A stretch of DNA of 64,000 bases from Acidobacteriota bacterium (GCA_003223555.1 QHVM01000017.1:24177-88176); one strand, 5' to 3'. Counted from the stretch's first letter, positions 1-8,660 are shown. The notes: generated by a model not told the origin, from the sequence alone. Program-made: numbers and translations.

Positions 1-2
1 GC

Positions 3-194
3 GGGCTCCCACGCGACACCCGGATCCTCATGTTCTACTCCTTCGAGACCGAGGAGCACTTCCCGCGGTCGGGCATCCTCCACTATCACGTGGCGGAGCA
101 ACGCTTCGTGGGTCCGCGCCACGACCAGGAGCTGACCGCGGCGGCGCTGGACTTCCTGTCGCGCGCCGGACGGCTTCCGCTCGCTCGGGAGTGA
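3..194 (+). CDS. C-terminal fragment of an unknown protein
   Basis: An open frame enters from the left edge and ends at TGA 192-194, giving 63 residues (from GLPRDTRIL to LPLARE). The start lies outside the window and I do not recognise the family. The last codons and the stop (CTCGCTCGGGAGTGA) match the left half of the hairpin element repeated at 226-254, so the repeat appears to supply the end of this gene. It is read on the same strand as ino1, 157 bases downstream. Confidence 0.5.
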   Translation, partial: GLPRDTRILMFYSFETEEHFPRSGILHYHVAEQRFVGPRHDQELTAAALDFLSRAGRLPLARE

Positions 195-225
195 AGCCGT
201 TCATTCGTCCGCTCCCCCCCATGTC

Positions 226-254
226 GCTCGCTCGGGAGTGAATCCCTCGCTCGC
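226..254 (+). repeat. Short NTGAA hairpin element (degenerate copy)
   Basis: GGGA-GTGAA-TCCC flanked by GCTCGCTC and TCGCTCGC. It has the same layout as the better copies near 2995, 3074, 35485 and 58799, but a shorter inner stem. A left half-copy precedes it at about 181-197, around the stop of the first gene. The remainder of 195-351 shows no other clear structure. Confidence 0.45.
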
Positions 255-351
255 TGCTTGCTGCCATCTGCCTCGGGACTCGATGGCCCCGGGGCTGTGA
301 TAGCATGGCGGCTTTTGGGCGGCTCCCGGACGGAGTCGCTGGGGAGCCGTC

Positions 352-1674
<1,323 letters not shown>

Positions 1675-1689
1675 GAGGAGCCGCCGGTC

Positions 1690-1911
1690 ATGGAGAAGAG
1701 TGCGCTCGCGGTCGGGGTCAAGCTCAAGGAGATCAGCACCGCGGACATCGCCTACCAGAACTGCACGGTGCTCCACGCCGACGGCATCGGCCTCGTGTTC
1801 GAGGTCCAGCGCACGGTGGCCGAGGGCGGCAACGTGGAGAACGTCGTGAGCCAGGTCCTTGTGCCGTGGGTGAACATCCGGTACGTTCTTCTCATGGAGG
1901 AGCGGACCTGA
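1690..1911 (+). CDS. Small conserved-looking protein of the ino1 operon
   Basis: 73 aa with no signal peptide or membrane segment. The start is supported by GAGAGGAG just upstream. It sits 15 bases after ino1 and one base before the TPR lipoprotein, so it is almost certainly co-transcribed. The sequence alternates short polar and hydrophobic beta-like stretches (AYQNCTVLHA, GLVFEVQRT, VPWVNIRYVLL). A small beta-barrel is possible, but that is a guess from pattern only. No family is recognised. Confidence 0.7.
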   Translation: MEKSALAVGVKLKEISTADIAYQNCTVLHADGIGLVFEVQRTVAEGGNVENVVSQVLVPWVNIRYVLLMEERT

Positions 1912-1912
1912 C

Positions 1913-2461
1913 ATGAGGAAGAACGCTCTCACGATCGCCGTGCTCGCGGGCGCCCTCGCGCTGCCCGCCGCCGCCGTCGCCGCCTGCCGGACCGGCGGCC
2001 CCGACCCGGCGCCCGTTCCCGTCCCGGGCGACAGCCTGCAGTCGGGCATCGCCCTCTTCCAGCAGGGGCAGTACGCGCGCGCCGAGGAGGCCTTGCGCCA
2101 GGCGTCCGGCCCGGAGGCGAGCGCGTACCTGGCGGGCAGCCTGGCCAAGCAGAAGAAGTACGCGGAGGCCGAGGCCCCGGCCAAGGCCGCCCTCGAGGCG
2201 AACCCCACCCACGAGGTGGCGGTGGCCGCCCTGGGGGAATCGCTCGTCGGCCAGCGCAAGTTCGACGAAGCGGTGAGCAGGATGTCGGACGCCCTCAAGC
2301 GCAAGTCCGATCTCGCCTACGCGTACTTCTGGCGCGGCCAGGCGTACTACGGGAAGAAGCGCGCCGACCAGATGGTGTCGGACTTCGAGACCTTCCTGAA
2401 GCTGGCTCCCAAGGCGCCCGAGGCGCCGATCGTCCGCCAGCTCATCTCGAGCCTGGGCTAG
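1913..2461 (+). CDS. TPR-repeat lipoprotein
   Basis: 182 aa. Residues 1-24 form a signal peptide ending in VAAC, a usable lipobox, so this is probably a lipid-anchored periplasmic protein. The rest reads as helical TPR-like repeats (GIALFQQGQYARAEEAL, KYAEAEAPAKAALEANP, KFDEAVSRMSDALKR, YAYFWRGQAYYGKKR). TPR proteins act as protein-binding scaffolds; the partner here is unknown. It starts one base after the stop of the 73-aa gene and is followed immediately by a membrane-protein frame. Confidence 0.8.
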   Translation: MRKNALTIAVLAGALALPAAAVAACRTGGPDPAPVPVPGDSLQSGIALFQQGQYARAEEALRQASGPEASAYLAGSLAKQKKYAEAEAPAKAALEANPTHEVAVAALGESLVGQRKFDEAVSRMSDALKRKSDLAYAYFWRGQAYYGKKRADQMVSDFETFLKLAPKAPEAPIVRQLISSLG

Positions 2462-2540
2462 CCGCATCGACGACGCGCTCTGGGTCGCGCACCTGGGTGC
2501 GCTGGGGGCCTGGCTGGGAGCGGCGCTCATCGCCCAGGCC

Positions 2541-2939
2541 ATGCTCCTCCGCGCGCGTCGGGGGGGCGATCCGGCGCGCGGGCTGGCCGCCCGCCGGGCG
2601 GTCCGGCCGCTGCTCGTCACGGAGCACGCTGGCCTGGCCCTCGCCCTCCTGGCCGGGCTCCTGCTGCTGCACCTGCGCGGCTGGGGACCGGGCCGCGCGC
2701 GGTGGCTCGGGCTGAAGCTGGGCCTGACCGTGTTCCTCGTCGTCCCCTTGGAGGCGATGCACGCCTGGGTCTGTCACGTGTGGATCGCGCGCGGCCTGCG
2801 CCAGACGGCCGCTCCGCCCTTCGCCCGGGACCTGGAGCGCGGGATCGGGATGGACGACATGATCCGCGCCCTCGCCCTTCCCCTGCTGGGCGTGGGCATC
2901 CCGCTCATCGTCTGGCTGTCGGTCAAACAACCCTTCTGA
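2541..2939 (+). CDS. Small multi-pass membrane protein (start uncertain)
   Basis: The first canonical start is ATG 2541 (132 aa). The same frame stays open upstream and encodes DALWVAHLGALGAWLGAAL, clearly the rest of the first transmembrane helix. The true N-terminus is therefore near 2463-2470, right after the TPR gene's stop, but that stretch has no ATG, GTG or TTG. About four transmembrane helices are visible: the N-terminal one, LALALLAGLLLL, LGLKLGLTVFLVVPL and LALPLLGVGIPLIVWL. Family not recognised. It is probably the last gene of the ino1 operon, since paired hairpin elements follow. Confidence 0.65.
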   Translation: MLLRARRGGDPARGLAARRAVRPLLVTEHAGLALALLAGLLLLHLRGWGPGRARWLGLKLGLTVFLVVPLEAMHAWVCHVWIARGLRQTAAPPFARDLERGIGMDDMIRALALPLLGVGIPLIVWLSVKQPF

Positions 2940-2945
2940 GCGTGT

Positions 2946-3024
2946 TGAGCTGGGGGGTGCTAGCGGCGCACCCCCCAGACCCCCCGCTCGCTGCGCCGGA
3001 CTGAATCCGGCTCCGCTCGCAAGC
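2946..3024 (+). repeat. Two-hairpin intergenic element, copy 1
   Basis: GGGGGGTGC (2952-2960), loop TAGCGGC, GCACCCCCC (2968-2976). A second hairpin follows: GCCGGA (2995-3000), CTGAA, TCCGGC (3006-3011), flanked by GCTCGC on both sides. It lies between two convergent genes, immediately before copy 2. There is no U-tract. Confidence 0.8.
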
Positions 3025-3030
3025 TTTGCG

Positions 3031-3101
3031 GCTGGGGGTGCTAGCGGCGCACCCCCCAGACCCCGCGCGCTCCGGCGAAGTGAATTCGCCTTCGCGCGCA
3101 G
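3031..3101 (+). repeat. Two-hairpin intergenic element, copy 2
   Basis: GGGGGTGC, TAGCGGC, GCACCCCC, then GGCGAA (3074-3079), GTGAA, TTCGCC (3085-3090), flanked by GCGCGC on both sides. Compared with copy 1 the inner stem differs in sequence but remains fully paired. It is tandem with copy 1 in the convergent gap and could act as a bidirectional transcription barrier. Confidence 0.8.
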
Positions 3102-3112
3102 ATGCGAGCGGG

Positions 3113-3688
3113 TCAGATCCGCCGCGCCCGCCGCTCGCTCTCGAGCAGGATGGCGATGATGGTCTTGGCGTCGCGCAGCTCGCCCGCGCGCAGCATCGCC
3201 CCCGCCTCTTCGAGGCTGAACCACTTCACGTCGAGGATCTCGTCGTCGTCGCGGCGCACGGGTGTCTCGGTCAGGCGGCTGGCGCGGAAGAGGTGCAGCA
3301 CCTCGTCGCAGAATCCCGGCGTGGGATGGAAGACCGCCAGCGGCTCCAGCTCGCCTGCGCGGCGGCCCACCTCCTCCTCGATCTCGCGGCGGATGGCCTC
3401 GTCCGGCGATTCGCCCTTCTCCAGCAGGCCCGCCGGCGCCTCCCACATCGCCCGGCCCACCGGATGCCGGTACTGCCGGACGAGGGCGAGCCGCCCGTCC
3501 TCGTCGACGGGCAGCGCGGCCACGGACCCTCGGTGGCGCACGACCTCGCGCAGCGCCCTGGTCCCGCCCTCCTCCTGGATCTCGTCCAACTCGAGGGAGA
3601 GGATCTTGCCGTCGTAGATGCGCCGGTGGCTGATCACGCGGACGGGCGGCTTGTCCCGGCCGGAAGACTCATCCCGAGCGGAGGCCAT
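3113..3688 (-). CDS. Nudix hydrolase, ADP-ribose pyrophosphatase type
   Basis: 191 aa. Nudix enzymes hydrolyse nucleoside diphosphates linked to another group; the ADP-ribose/ADP-sugar subfamily is suggested by overall layout. The Nudix box GLLEKGESPDEAIRREIEEE followed by VG fits G-x5-E-x7-RE-U-x-EE-x-G. Upstream are the beta-strands SVAALPVDEDGRLALVRQYR and the segment WEAPAGLLEKGE typical of this group. It is convergent with the ino1 operon, separated by the paired repeats. Substrate cannot be fixed from sequence alone. Confidence 0.85.
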   Translation of the reverse strand: MASARDESSGRDKPPVRVISHRRIYDGKILSLELDEIQEEGGTRALREVVRHRGSVAALPVDEDGRLALVRQYRHPVGRAMWEAPAGLLEKGESPDEAIRREIEEEVGRRAGELEPLAVFHPTPGFCDEVLHLFRASRLTETPVRRDDDEILDVKWFSLEEAGAMLRAGELRDAKTIIAILLESERRARRI

Positions 3689-3792
3689 CGCCCTAGATCA
3701 CCCGGAGCACGGCGCGACGCATGAGCACCTCCGTCGCTGACCGCGCCATGATAGCGCAGCTCCCGCGAAGGCCGGGAAGCCGGCCGGGAGGG

Positions 3793-4221
3793 CTACTCCG
3801 GGTCTCCGAAGCCCGACCGCACCTGCACCAGGGTGGTGGCGGCGGCCAGCGCCCGCGCTGCGCGGCGGAGCGTGATCTTCACGCTGTAGCTGCCCGGGCG
3901 GCGGTAGGCGTGCTCGGCGGTGAACCGTCGCTCCAGCCCCATGCCGGCCCGGAAGGGCGGGCAGTCGGCCTCGTGGACGCTCCGGCCGCCGTCGTCCCAG
4001 TCCCACTCCAGGGACGGGCAGTAGAAGTCTTCGGCCTCGTCGCCTCCCCGCAGCTCGGCGGTCACGAGCACCGTCACCGGCATCAGGGCCATCCGCGGCG
4101 AGGCGCGCAGCTCCAGGCGCGGCTTGCGGGCGCGGGCCTGATCGGCGGCTCCGGCGAGGGGCGCGAGCGCGACGGCGCTCATCGCGACGGCGAGGACGAA
4201 GGCTCCGGATCGGGCACGCAT
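3793..4221 (-). CDS. Secreted PKD-like domain protein
   Basis: 142 aa from ATG 4221, chosen because AAGGAG sits six bases upstream and because a signal peptide follows (RSGAFVLAVAMSAVALAPLAGAA). The longer track ORF adds only repeat-derived residues. The mature part resembles a single Ig/PKD-like beta-sandwich: LEWDWDDGG, then FTAEHAYRRPGSYSVKITLR, the usual ending of PKD domains. Two cysteines flank the middle strands. Function unknown; probably a periplasmic or surface binding module. Confidence 0.75.
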   Translation of the reverse strand: MRARSGAFVLAVAMSAVALAPLAGAADQARARKPRLELRASPRMALMPVTVLVTAELRGGDEAEDFYCPSLEWDWDDGGRSVHEADCPPFRAGMGLERRFTAEHAYRRPGSYSVKITLRRAARALAAATTLVQVRSGFGDPE

Positions 4222-4293
4222 GCGTCGCTCCTTGCGAGAGTAGACGCGGTCCACGCCCGCGCCGCCGTGACGAGCATCACGCCATCGCCAACG

Positions 4294-4382
4294 AGCAGCG
4301 AGCGAGCGATTCACTCGCGAGCGAGCGACTGGGGGGGAGCACGAATGTGCGCGGGGGGGTGCTTTCGTGGGTTGCACCCCCC
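4294..4382 (-). repeat. Hairpin element in reverse orientation
   Basis: On the minus strand the permease stop is followed by a hairpin with the same GGGGGGTGC/GCACCCCCC arms (4354-4362 and 4374-4382) but an 11-base loop. Further on is a TTCAC/GTGAA-looped region (4310-4314) within GCGAGCGA repeats. This is the only copy in the reverse orientation. It fills most of the gap between the permease and the PKD-like gene and may terminate the ABC operon. Confidence 0.55.
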
Positions 4383-4385
4383 GAA

Positions 4386-5492
4386 TTAACTAATGGTCTT
4401 GCGGAAGGCCCTCGTGCTGCCCCCGACCAGGATCACCGCGAGGATCAGCAGGGCGAGCACGTTGGGCCAGAGGTCCACGAATCCCGCGCCGCGGATGATG
4501 ATCCCGCGCGAGATCGCGATGAAGTGGGTGGCGGGCAGGATCTGGGAGACCAGCCGGATGGGAGCGGGCAGGGACGACAGCGGGAAGATGTAGCCCGACA
4601 GCATGATCGAGGGGAGCAGGAAGCCCTGCGCGCCCTGGATCGCCTCCATCTGGGTGTTGGCCCGCGAGGAGACGAGCAGGCCCAGGGCCAGCAGCGAGAA
4701 GAGGTAGATGAGGGACAGGAACAGCAGGAGGAGGACGCTGCCGTGGATGGGGACGCGGAAGACGACCGTCATCAGGAACAGCACCAGCAGGAGCTGGACG
4801 AAGCCGAGCAGGAGGTAGGGCAGGAGCTTGCCGAGCACCACCGCCACCGGGGAGGCAGGCGTCACCATGAGCTGCTCCAGCGTGCCCCGCTCGCGCTCGC
4901 GCACGATCGAGAAGGCGGCCAGGATCGTGCCCGAGAAGGTGAGGAGGATCGCGACCAGGCCGGGGATGAGCAGGTTGGCGCTGCGGCTGTCGGGGTTGAA
5001 GAGCAGGAGGGGGAAGGGCTGCACGGGCAGCTCCCGCAGGCCGGTGCGGCGGGCCAGCTCGTCGAGCGACTGCTGGAGGGCGAGGCCGTTGGCGGCGGCC
5101 AGGGTCGAGGCGGAGATGCTGGAATCGGAGCCGTCGATGAGGACCATGAAGTCGGCCGTCCGGCTGTCGAGGCGCTTGCGCGCGAAGTCCGGGGGGACCT
5201 CGATCCCCACCGAGGCGCGCCCGGCCACGATGCGCTCGCGCAGGGCTCGGCGGGAGGGCACGAACTCGACCACGTCGAAGTAGCTGGTGTTGACGAAGTC
5301 GCGGACCAGCTCCCGGCTCTGCGCGGTCTGGCTCTGGTCGAACACGACCGTGGGCACGTGCTTGACGTTGGTGTCGATGAGGCCGAACAGCACGAGCTGG
5401 AAGACGGGGATGCCGAGGGCGAAGCGCAGCGTGCCCGTGTCGCGCCGCATCTGGATCGCCTCCTTCCGGAGGACCGCCCAGAACCCCCTCAC
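4386..5492 (-). CDS. ABC-2 type transporter permease (YbhR/YbhS-like)
   Basis: 368 aa from GTG 5492, which overlaps the ATPase stop as GTGA. The track's 640-aa ORF is a read-through of the same frame into ATPase shadow sequence and was trimmed. The N-terminus is VRGFWAVLRKEAIQMRRD, then one transmembrane helix, a large periplasmic domain, and five C-terminal helices (for example LIPGLVAILLTFSGTILAAF and LLPYLLLGFVQLLLVLFLM). This is the ABC-2 exporter layout. It would form the membrane channel powered by the adjacent ATPase, with the HlyD-type adaptor in the periplasm. E. coli has two such permeases (YbhS, YbhR); only one is present here. Confidence 0.88.
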   Translation of the reverse strand: MRGFWAVLRKEAIQMRRDTGTLRFALGIPVFQLVLFGLIDTNVKHVPTVVFDQSQTAQSRELVRDFVNTSYFDVVEFVPSRRALRERIVAGRASVGIEVPPDFARKRLDSRTADFMVLIDGSDSSISASTLAAANGLALQQSLDELARRTGLRELPVQPFPLLLFNPDSRSANLLIPGLVAILLTFSGTILAAFSIVRERERGTLEQLMVTPASPVAVVLGKLLPYLLLGFVQLLLVLFLMTVVFRVPIHGSVLLLLFLSLIYLFSLLALGLLVSSRANTQMEAIQGAQGFLLPSIMLSGYIFPLSSLPAPIRLVSQILPATHFIAISRGIIIRGAGFVDLWPNVLALLILAVILVGGSTRAFRKTIS

Positions 5493-6460
5493 GACGCCCG
5501 CGCCTGGCCGTTGCGCGCCGCGGCCTGCAGCCGGGTGAGCCGCACGAACACGTCCTCCAGCGAGGCGTCGATGGGCCGGACGCGCACGGCCGCGCCCGCC
5601 GCGCTCTCCAGGTCGCGGGCGATCTGCTCGTCGCCCACCGCGGCGTGCACGAGCAGGTGGAGCGAGTTGCCGAAGATCGTGACGTCGTCGACGTAGGGCA
5701 GCGAGCGGGCGAAGCCCATCACCGCCGCCACGCCCTGGTCGCAGTCGGCCTCCACCCGCCGCATCCCGGTCGGGGTCACTTCGGGCCGCCGGGTCAGCTC
5801 GCCCGGCTTGCCCTGGACGAGCATCTTCGACATGTACAGGTAGCCGACCGTCCCGCAGCGCTCGGCCTCGTCCATGTAATGGGTGGTGACGACGAGCGTC
5901 ACGTCCTCCGCGGCCAGCTGGAAGAGCAGGTTCCACAGCTCGCGGCGGGCCACCGGGTCGATGCCGGCGGTGGGCTCGTCGAGGAACAGCACCCGCGGCT
6001 GGTGCATGAGGGCGGCGGCCAGCGCCAGACGCTGCTTCCAGCCGCCGGACAGGTGGGCGGCCAGCCGGTCGCGATATGGATCGAGGCCGGTCAGCCCGAT
6101 GGCCCACTCCCGCCGCTCGTCGCGATGACCTCCCTGCAGGCCGTAGACGGAGGCGAAGAAGTCGAGGTTCTCGAGCGCGGTCAGGTCCTCGTAGAGGGAG
6201 AACTTCTGGGGCACGTAGCCGATGCGGCGCCGGATCTCCTCTCCCTGCCGGCGGACGTCGAGGCCGTCGACCGTGGCCTCGCCCTCGGTCGGAGCGAGCA
6301 GCCCGCACAGGATGCGGATGAGGGTCGACTTGCCGGAGCCGTTGGGGCCGAGCAGGCCGTAGATCTCCCCCTTCGGCACGGCCAGCGAGACCTTGTCGAG
6401 GGCGCGGACCTTGCCGAAGTCGCGCGAGACCTGGCGGACCTCGATGCCGTTGTCGCTCAT
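5489..6460 (-). CDS. ABC transporter ATP-binding protein
   Basis: 323 aa. The nucleotide-binding domain occupies about residues 5-225: Walker A GPNGSGKS, signature LSGGWKQRL, Walker B VLFLDEPTAGIDP and switch histidine TTHYMDEAE. A C-terminal extension of about 90 residues follows, as in drug-export type ATPases. E. coli YbhF carries two fused ATPase domains; this one has a single domain and probably works as a homodimer. It overlaps the adaptor stop by four bases (ATGA) and the permease start by four (GTGA), so translation is coupled. Confidence 0.92.
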   Translation of the reverse strand: MSDNGIEVRQVSRDFGKVRALDKVSLAVPKGEIYGLLGPNGSGKSTLIRILCGLLAPTEGEATVDGLDVRRQGEEIRRRIGYVPQKFSLYEDLTALENLDFFASVYGLQGGHRDERREWAIGLTGLDPYRDRLAAHLSGGWKQRLALAAALMHQPRVLFLDEPTAGIDPVARRELWNLLFQLAAEDVTLVVTTHYMDEAERCGTVGYLYMSKMLVQGKPGELTRRPEVTPTGMRRVEADCDQGVAAVMGFARSLPYVDDVTIFGNSLHLLVHAAVGDEQIARDLESAAGAAVRVRPIDASLEDVFVRLTRLQAAARNGQARAS

Positions 6461-7386
6461 GGCTGCAGCCTCGCGAGAGCGGCCATCCCGGGCTTCAGCT
6501 CGGGGGCGGGCTCGATCTCGACCTTCACCCCGAAGACCTGGTCGCTCCGCTGGTCGAGGGTCTGGATGTTGCGCGGCGTGTACTGGGCCCGGGGGCTGAT
6601 CTCCACCACCTTGCCGGGGAACGTGCGCCTGGGGAAGCTGTCGACGGTGAGCGAGGCGGCCTGCCCCACCCGCACGAGGCCGAGCTTCGTCTCGGGAACG
6701 TAGACGCGGACCCAGAGCTGGTCCGGCTCGAGCAGCGTCGCCACCGGCGCGTTGGGGCCCACGAGGTCGCCGGGCCGGAGGTCGAACGACTGGACGAGAC
6801 CGGCCGCCGGCGCCTTGACCACGGTCTCCTGCCGCTGCCGCCGCAGGTATTCGAGGTGGCGCTCGGCCTCGGCCACGGTCGCCTGGGCGGCGGCGATCTC
6901 CTGCGGCCGGCTGCCCCGCTCCGCCTCCTTCAGCACCTCCTGCTTGGTCCTGGCCGCGGTGGCCGCGTCGTCGTACTGCTGGCGGGGAACGATCCCCTCC
7001 TTCATCAAGGCTTCCAGGCGCCGCCGCTCCTTCTCGGCGTTCTCGTAGTCGACGCGGGCCCGGGCGACCTCCTCGGAGCGCGGCCCGGCCAGCACGAGCG
7101 CGAGCTGGGCCCGGGCCTGCTCGACCCGCGACTCCTGCTCGCGGACCTGCAGGTCCACCAGGTCGGGCTCGAGGGTGACGATCGGCTGGCCGGCCACGAC
7201 GGCCGAGCCCTCGTCGACGTGGACGGCCGTGACGCGCCCGCCCACCAGCGATCCGACCTGGACGTCGCGGGCCTCGATCGAGCCGGAGAGCACGAGGCCC
7301 TCGTCGCGCTGGCGCAGCTTGAAGGCGGCGAACGTGCCGGCGGCCACCATCAGGAGGACGATGGGCAGGACGATCTTGCGCTTCAT
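6457..7386 (-). CDS. HlyD/YbhG-family periplasmic adaptor
   Basis: 309 aa. An N-terminal signal-anchor (IVLPIVLLMVAAGTFAAF) is followed by a biotinyl-lipoyl-like half (LVGGRVTAVHVDEGSAVVAGQ), a long alpha-helical hairpin (about residues 75-180), the second lipoyl half (VVKAPAAGLVQSFDLRPGDLV) and beta-barrel segments. This is the membrane-fusion-protein layout, linking an inner-membrane ABC exporter to the periplasm or an outer-membrane channel. No TolC homologue is in the window. ATGA overlaps on both sides place it firmly in the TetR-adaptor-ATPase-permease operon. Confidence 0.9.
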   Translation of the reverse strand: MKRKIVLPIVLLMVAAGTFAAFKLRQRDEGLVLSGSIEARDVQVGSLVGGRVTAVHVDEGSAVVAGQPIVTLEPDLVDLQVREQESRVEQARAQLALVLAGPRSEEVARARVDYENAEKERRRLEALMKEGIVPRQQYDDAATAARTKQEVLKEAERGSRPQEIAAAQATVAEAERHLEYLRRQRQETVVKAPAAGLVQSFDLRPGDLVGPNAPVATLLEPDQLWVRVYVPETKLGLVRVGQAASLTVDSFPRRTFPGKVVEISPRAQYTPRNIQTLDQRSDQVFGVKVEIEPAPELKPGMAALARLQP

Positions 7387-8030
7387 GACGCTCGCTTCTG
7401 CGGCCTCTTCAGGGCGCCGCGGCTCCAGATGTCGAGGACGGTGTCGATGTAGCGGTCGAGGGGGAGCGGGGGCTCCACGAGCTGCAGCACGCGGTGGAAG
7501 AACACGTACGCGTTCAGGGTGCCCATGAAGGCCATGGCCGCGGCCTGCGGGTCGCCGATCCGGACCGTGCCCGCCCGGGCCGCCCGGCGCAGGTAGGACT
7601 CCAGCAGGGCGAAGACGCGCCGGGGCGGGCTGGAGGCCGACCGGATGTCCCGCGGCAGGGGCAGCGCGGGGACGTCCTCGGCGTCCGCCGCGTTCTTCGC
7701 GTACATCCAGCAGGCGATGCTCTCGGACATCTGGGCCTCGATGAAGGGGATCGCCGTCCGGGCCAGCTGCCGCAGGACCGGCCGCGGCTTCCTCACGTCG
7801 GCCTCGGCCAGGAAGGCCATGGGGAAGGGGCGGTCGATCGCGGGCGGCTCCGCCATCGCGGCCGTGAAGAGGGCGGCCTTGCTCGGCTCATGCCTCAGGA
7901 GCGCGGCCGGGCTGACACCGAGCCGGGCCGAGATGGCGGCCAGGGTCGTGCCGTCGTAGCCCCGGCCGGCGAAGGCCTCCCGGGCCGCCCTCAGGACCTG
8001 TCCCCGCGTCACCCGCGCCGGCCGACCCAT
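7383..8030 (-). CDS. TetR-family regulator of the ABC exporter operon
   Basis: 215 aa. The N-terminal helix-turn-helix is recognisable (VLRAAREAFAGRGYDGTTLAAI, then SARLGVSPAALLRH). The C-terminal half is a divergent all-helical ligand-binding domain. Gene order (TetR, adaptor, ATPase, permease) matches E. coli cecR-ybhGFSR. It heads the operon and probably represses it through the inverted repeat AATAA-N8-TTATT that overlaps the -10 box directly in front of its start codon. The mRNA should be leaderless or nearly so (see promoter). Confidence 0.9.
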   Translation of the reverse strand: MGRPARVTRGQVLRAAREAFAGRGYDGTTLAAISARLGVSPAALLRHEPSKAALFTAAMAEPPAIDRPFPMAFLAEADVRKPRPVLRQLARTAIPFIEAQMSESIACWMYAKNAADAEDVPALPLPRDIRSASSPPRRVFALLESYLRRAARAGTVRIGDPQAAAMAFMGTLNAYVFFHRVLQLVEPPLPLDRYIDTVLDIWSRGALKRPQKRAS

Positions 8031-8035
8031 TCCAG

Positions 8036-8068
8036 AATAAATATACAGTTATTAATTAAGCCGGTCAA
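8036..8068 (-). promoter_or_regulatory. Sigma-70 promoter and TetR operator candidate, leaderless start
   Basis: On the minus strand: TTGACC (8068-8063), 17-base spacer, TATATT (8045-8040), then only nine bases to the ATG of tetR at 8030. The palindrome AATAA-atatacag-TTATT (8036-8053) overlaps the -10. This AT-rich patch stands out sharply from its GC-rich surroundings. Expected transcription start is within about three bases of the ATG. Confidence 0.7.
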
Positions 8069-8144
8069 GCCGTCGGGGGCGGGAACGCAACGAGATGGAC
8101 GGAGCGCCCGGAAGCCGGCGCTATGATGGCGGCGAGACGACGCG

Positions 8145-8660
8145 ATGGAGACTCGGGACGACCTCGAGAGACGGGTGGCCGGGCTGGAAGCCGAGGTCGC
8201 TCGTCTGCGCCGCGGCCCGCGGGGCGTCCGCCGGCGCTCGGAGCTGAGGTTCGCCGGCCTGCCGGTGTACGAGTTCGCCGTCGGGCCCGATCCCGACCGG
8301 GGCGAGATCCGCGGTCACGCCCGGGGCATCTTCGCGTTCGGCGACATCGCCACCGGCTTCTTCGCTTTCGGCGGTCTGGCCCGAGGCTTCGTTGCCGTCG
8401 GCGGCCTCGCCCTCGGCCTCGTCACGTTCGGCGGTCTCTCGATCGGCATCCTCCTTGCCATCGGGGGAGCCGCCGTCGGCGGAGTGGCCCTGGGCGGCGG
8501 CGCGGCGGGGGGGGTGGCCGTGGGCGGGGGAGCGGTCGGGTACTACGCCTGTGGCGGCGGAGCAGCCGGACATGCCGTCGTCACGCCGAGGCACCAAGAC
8601 CAGGACGCGGCGGCGCTGTTCCATCGGTATCACCTCGACCGGGTCTGCCGGGGCCGCTGA
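8145..8660 (+). CDS. Decapeptide glycine-repeat protein of unknown function
   Basis: 171 aa. Residues 4-24 look like a short coiled coil (DDLERRVAGLEAEVARLRR). A linker containing LPVYEFAVGPDPDRGEIRGHARG follows. Residues 61-142 are about eight near-perfect ten-residue repeats of the form x-V/F-A-x-G-G-x-A-x-G (for example FFAFGGLARG, FVAVGGLALG, GVALGGGAAG, GVAVGGGAVG, YYACGGGAAG). The tail is hydrophilic with several histidines. The repeat could form a flat solenoid or glycine-zipper membrane helices; I cannot decide which. Similar repeats occur in uncharacterised bacterial proteins as far as I know. It is read divergently from the TetR operon. Confidence 0.75.
   Translation: METRDDLERRVAGLEAEVARLRRGPRGVRRRSELRFAGLPVYEFAVGPDPDRGEIRGHARGIFAFGDIATGFFAFGGLARGFVAVGGLALGLVTFGGLSIGILLAIGGAAVGGVALGGGAAGGVAVGGGAVGYYACGGGAAGHAVVTPRHQDQDAAALFHRYHLDRVCRGR

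Noticed and set aside
2946-3101. CRISPR array or insertion-sequence ends
   Set aside because: The repeats are dispersed, lack unique spacers of constant length, and no cas or transposase gene is in the window.
4386-6308. Possible ATPase-permease fusion of 640 aa
   Set aside because: The first 270 residues are out-of-frame ATPase DNA; the permease start GTG 5492 with a GTGA overlap explains the locus.
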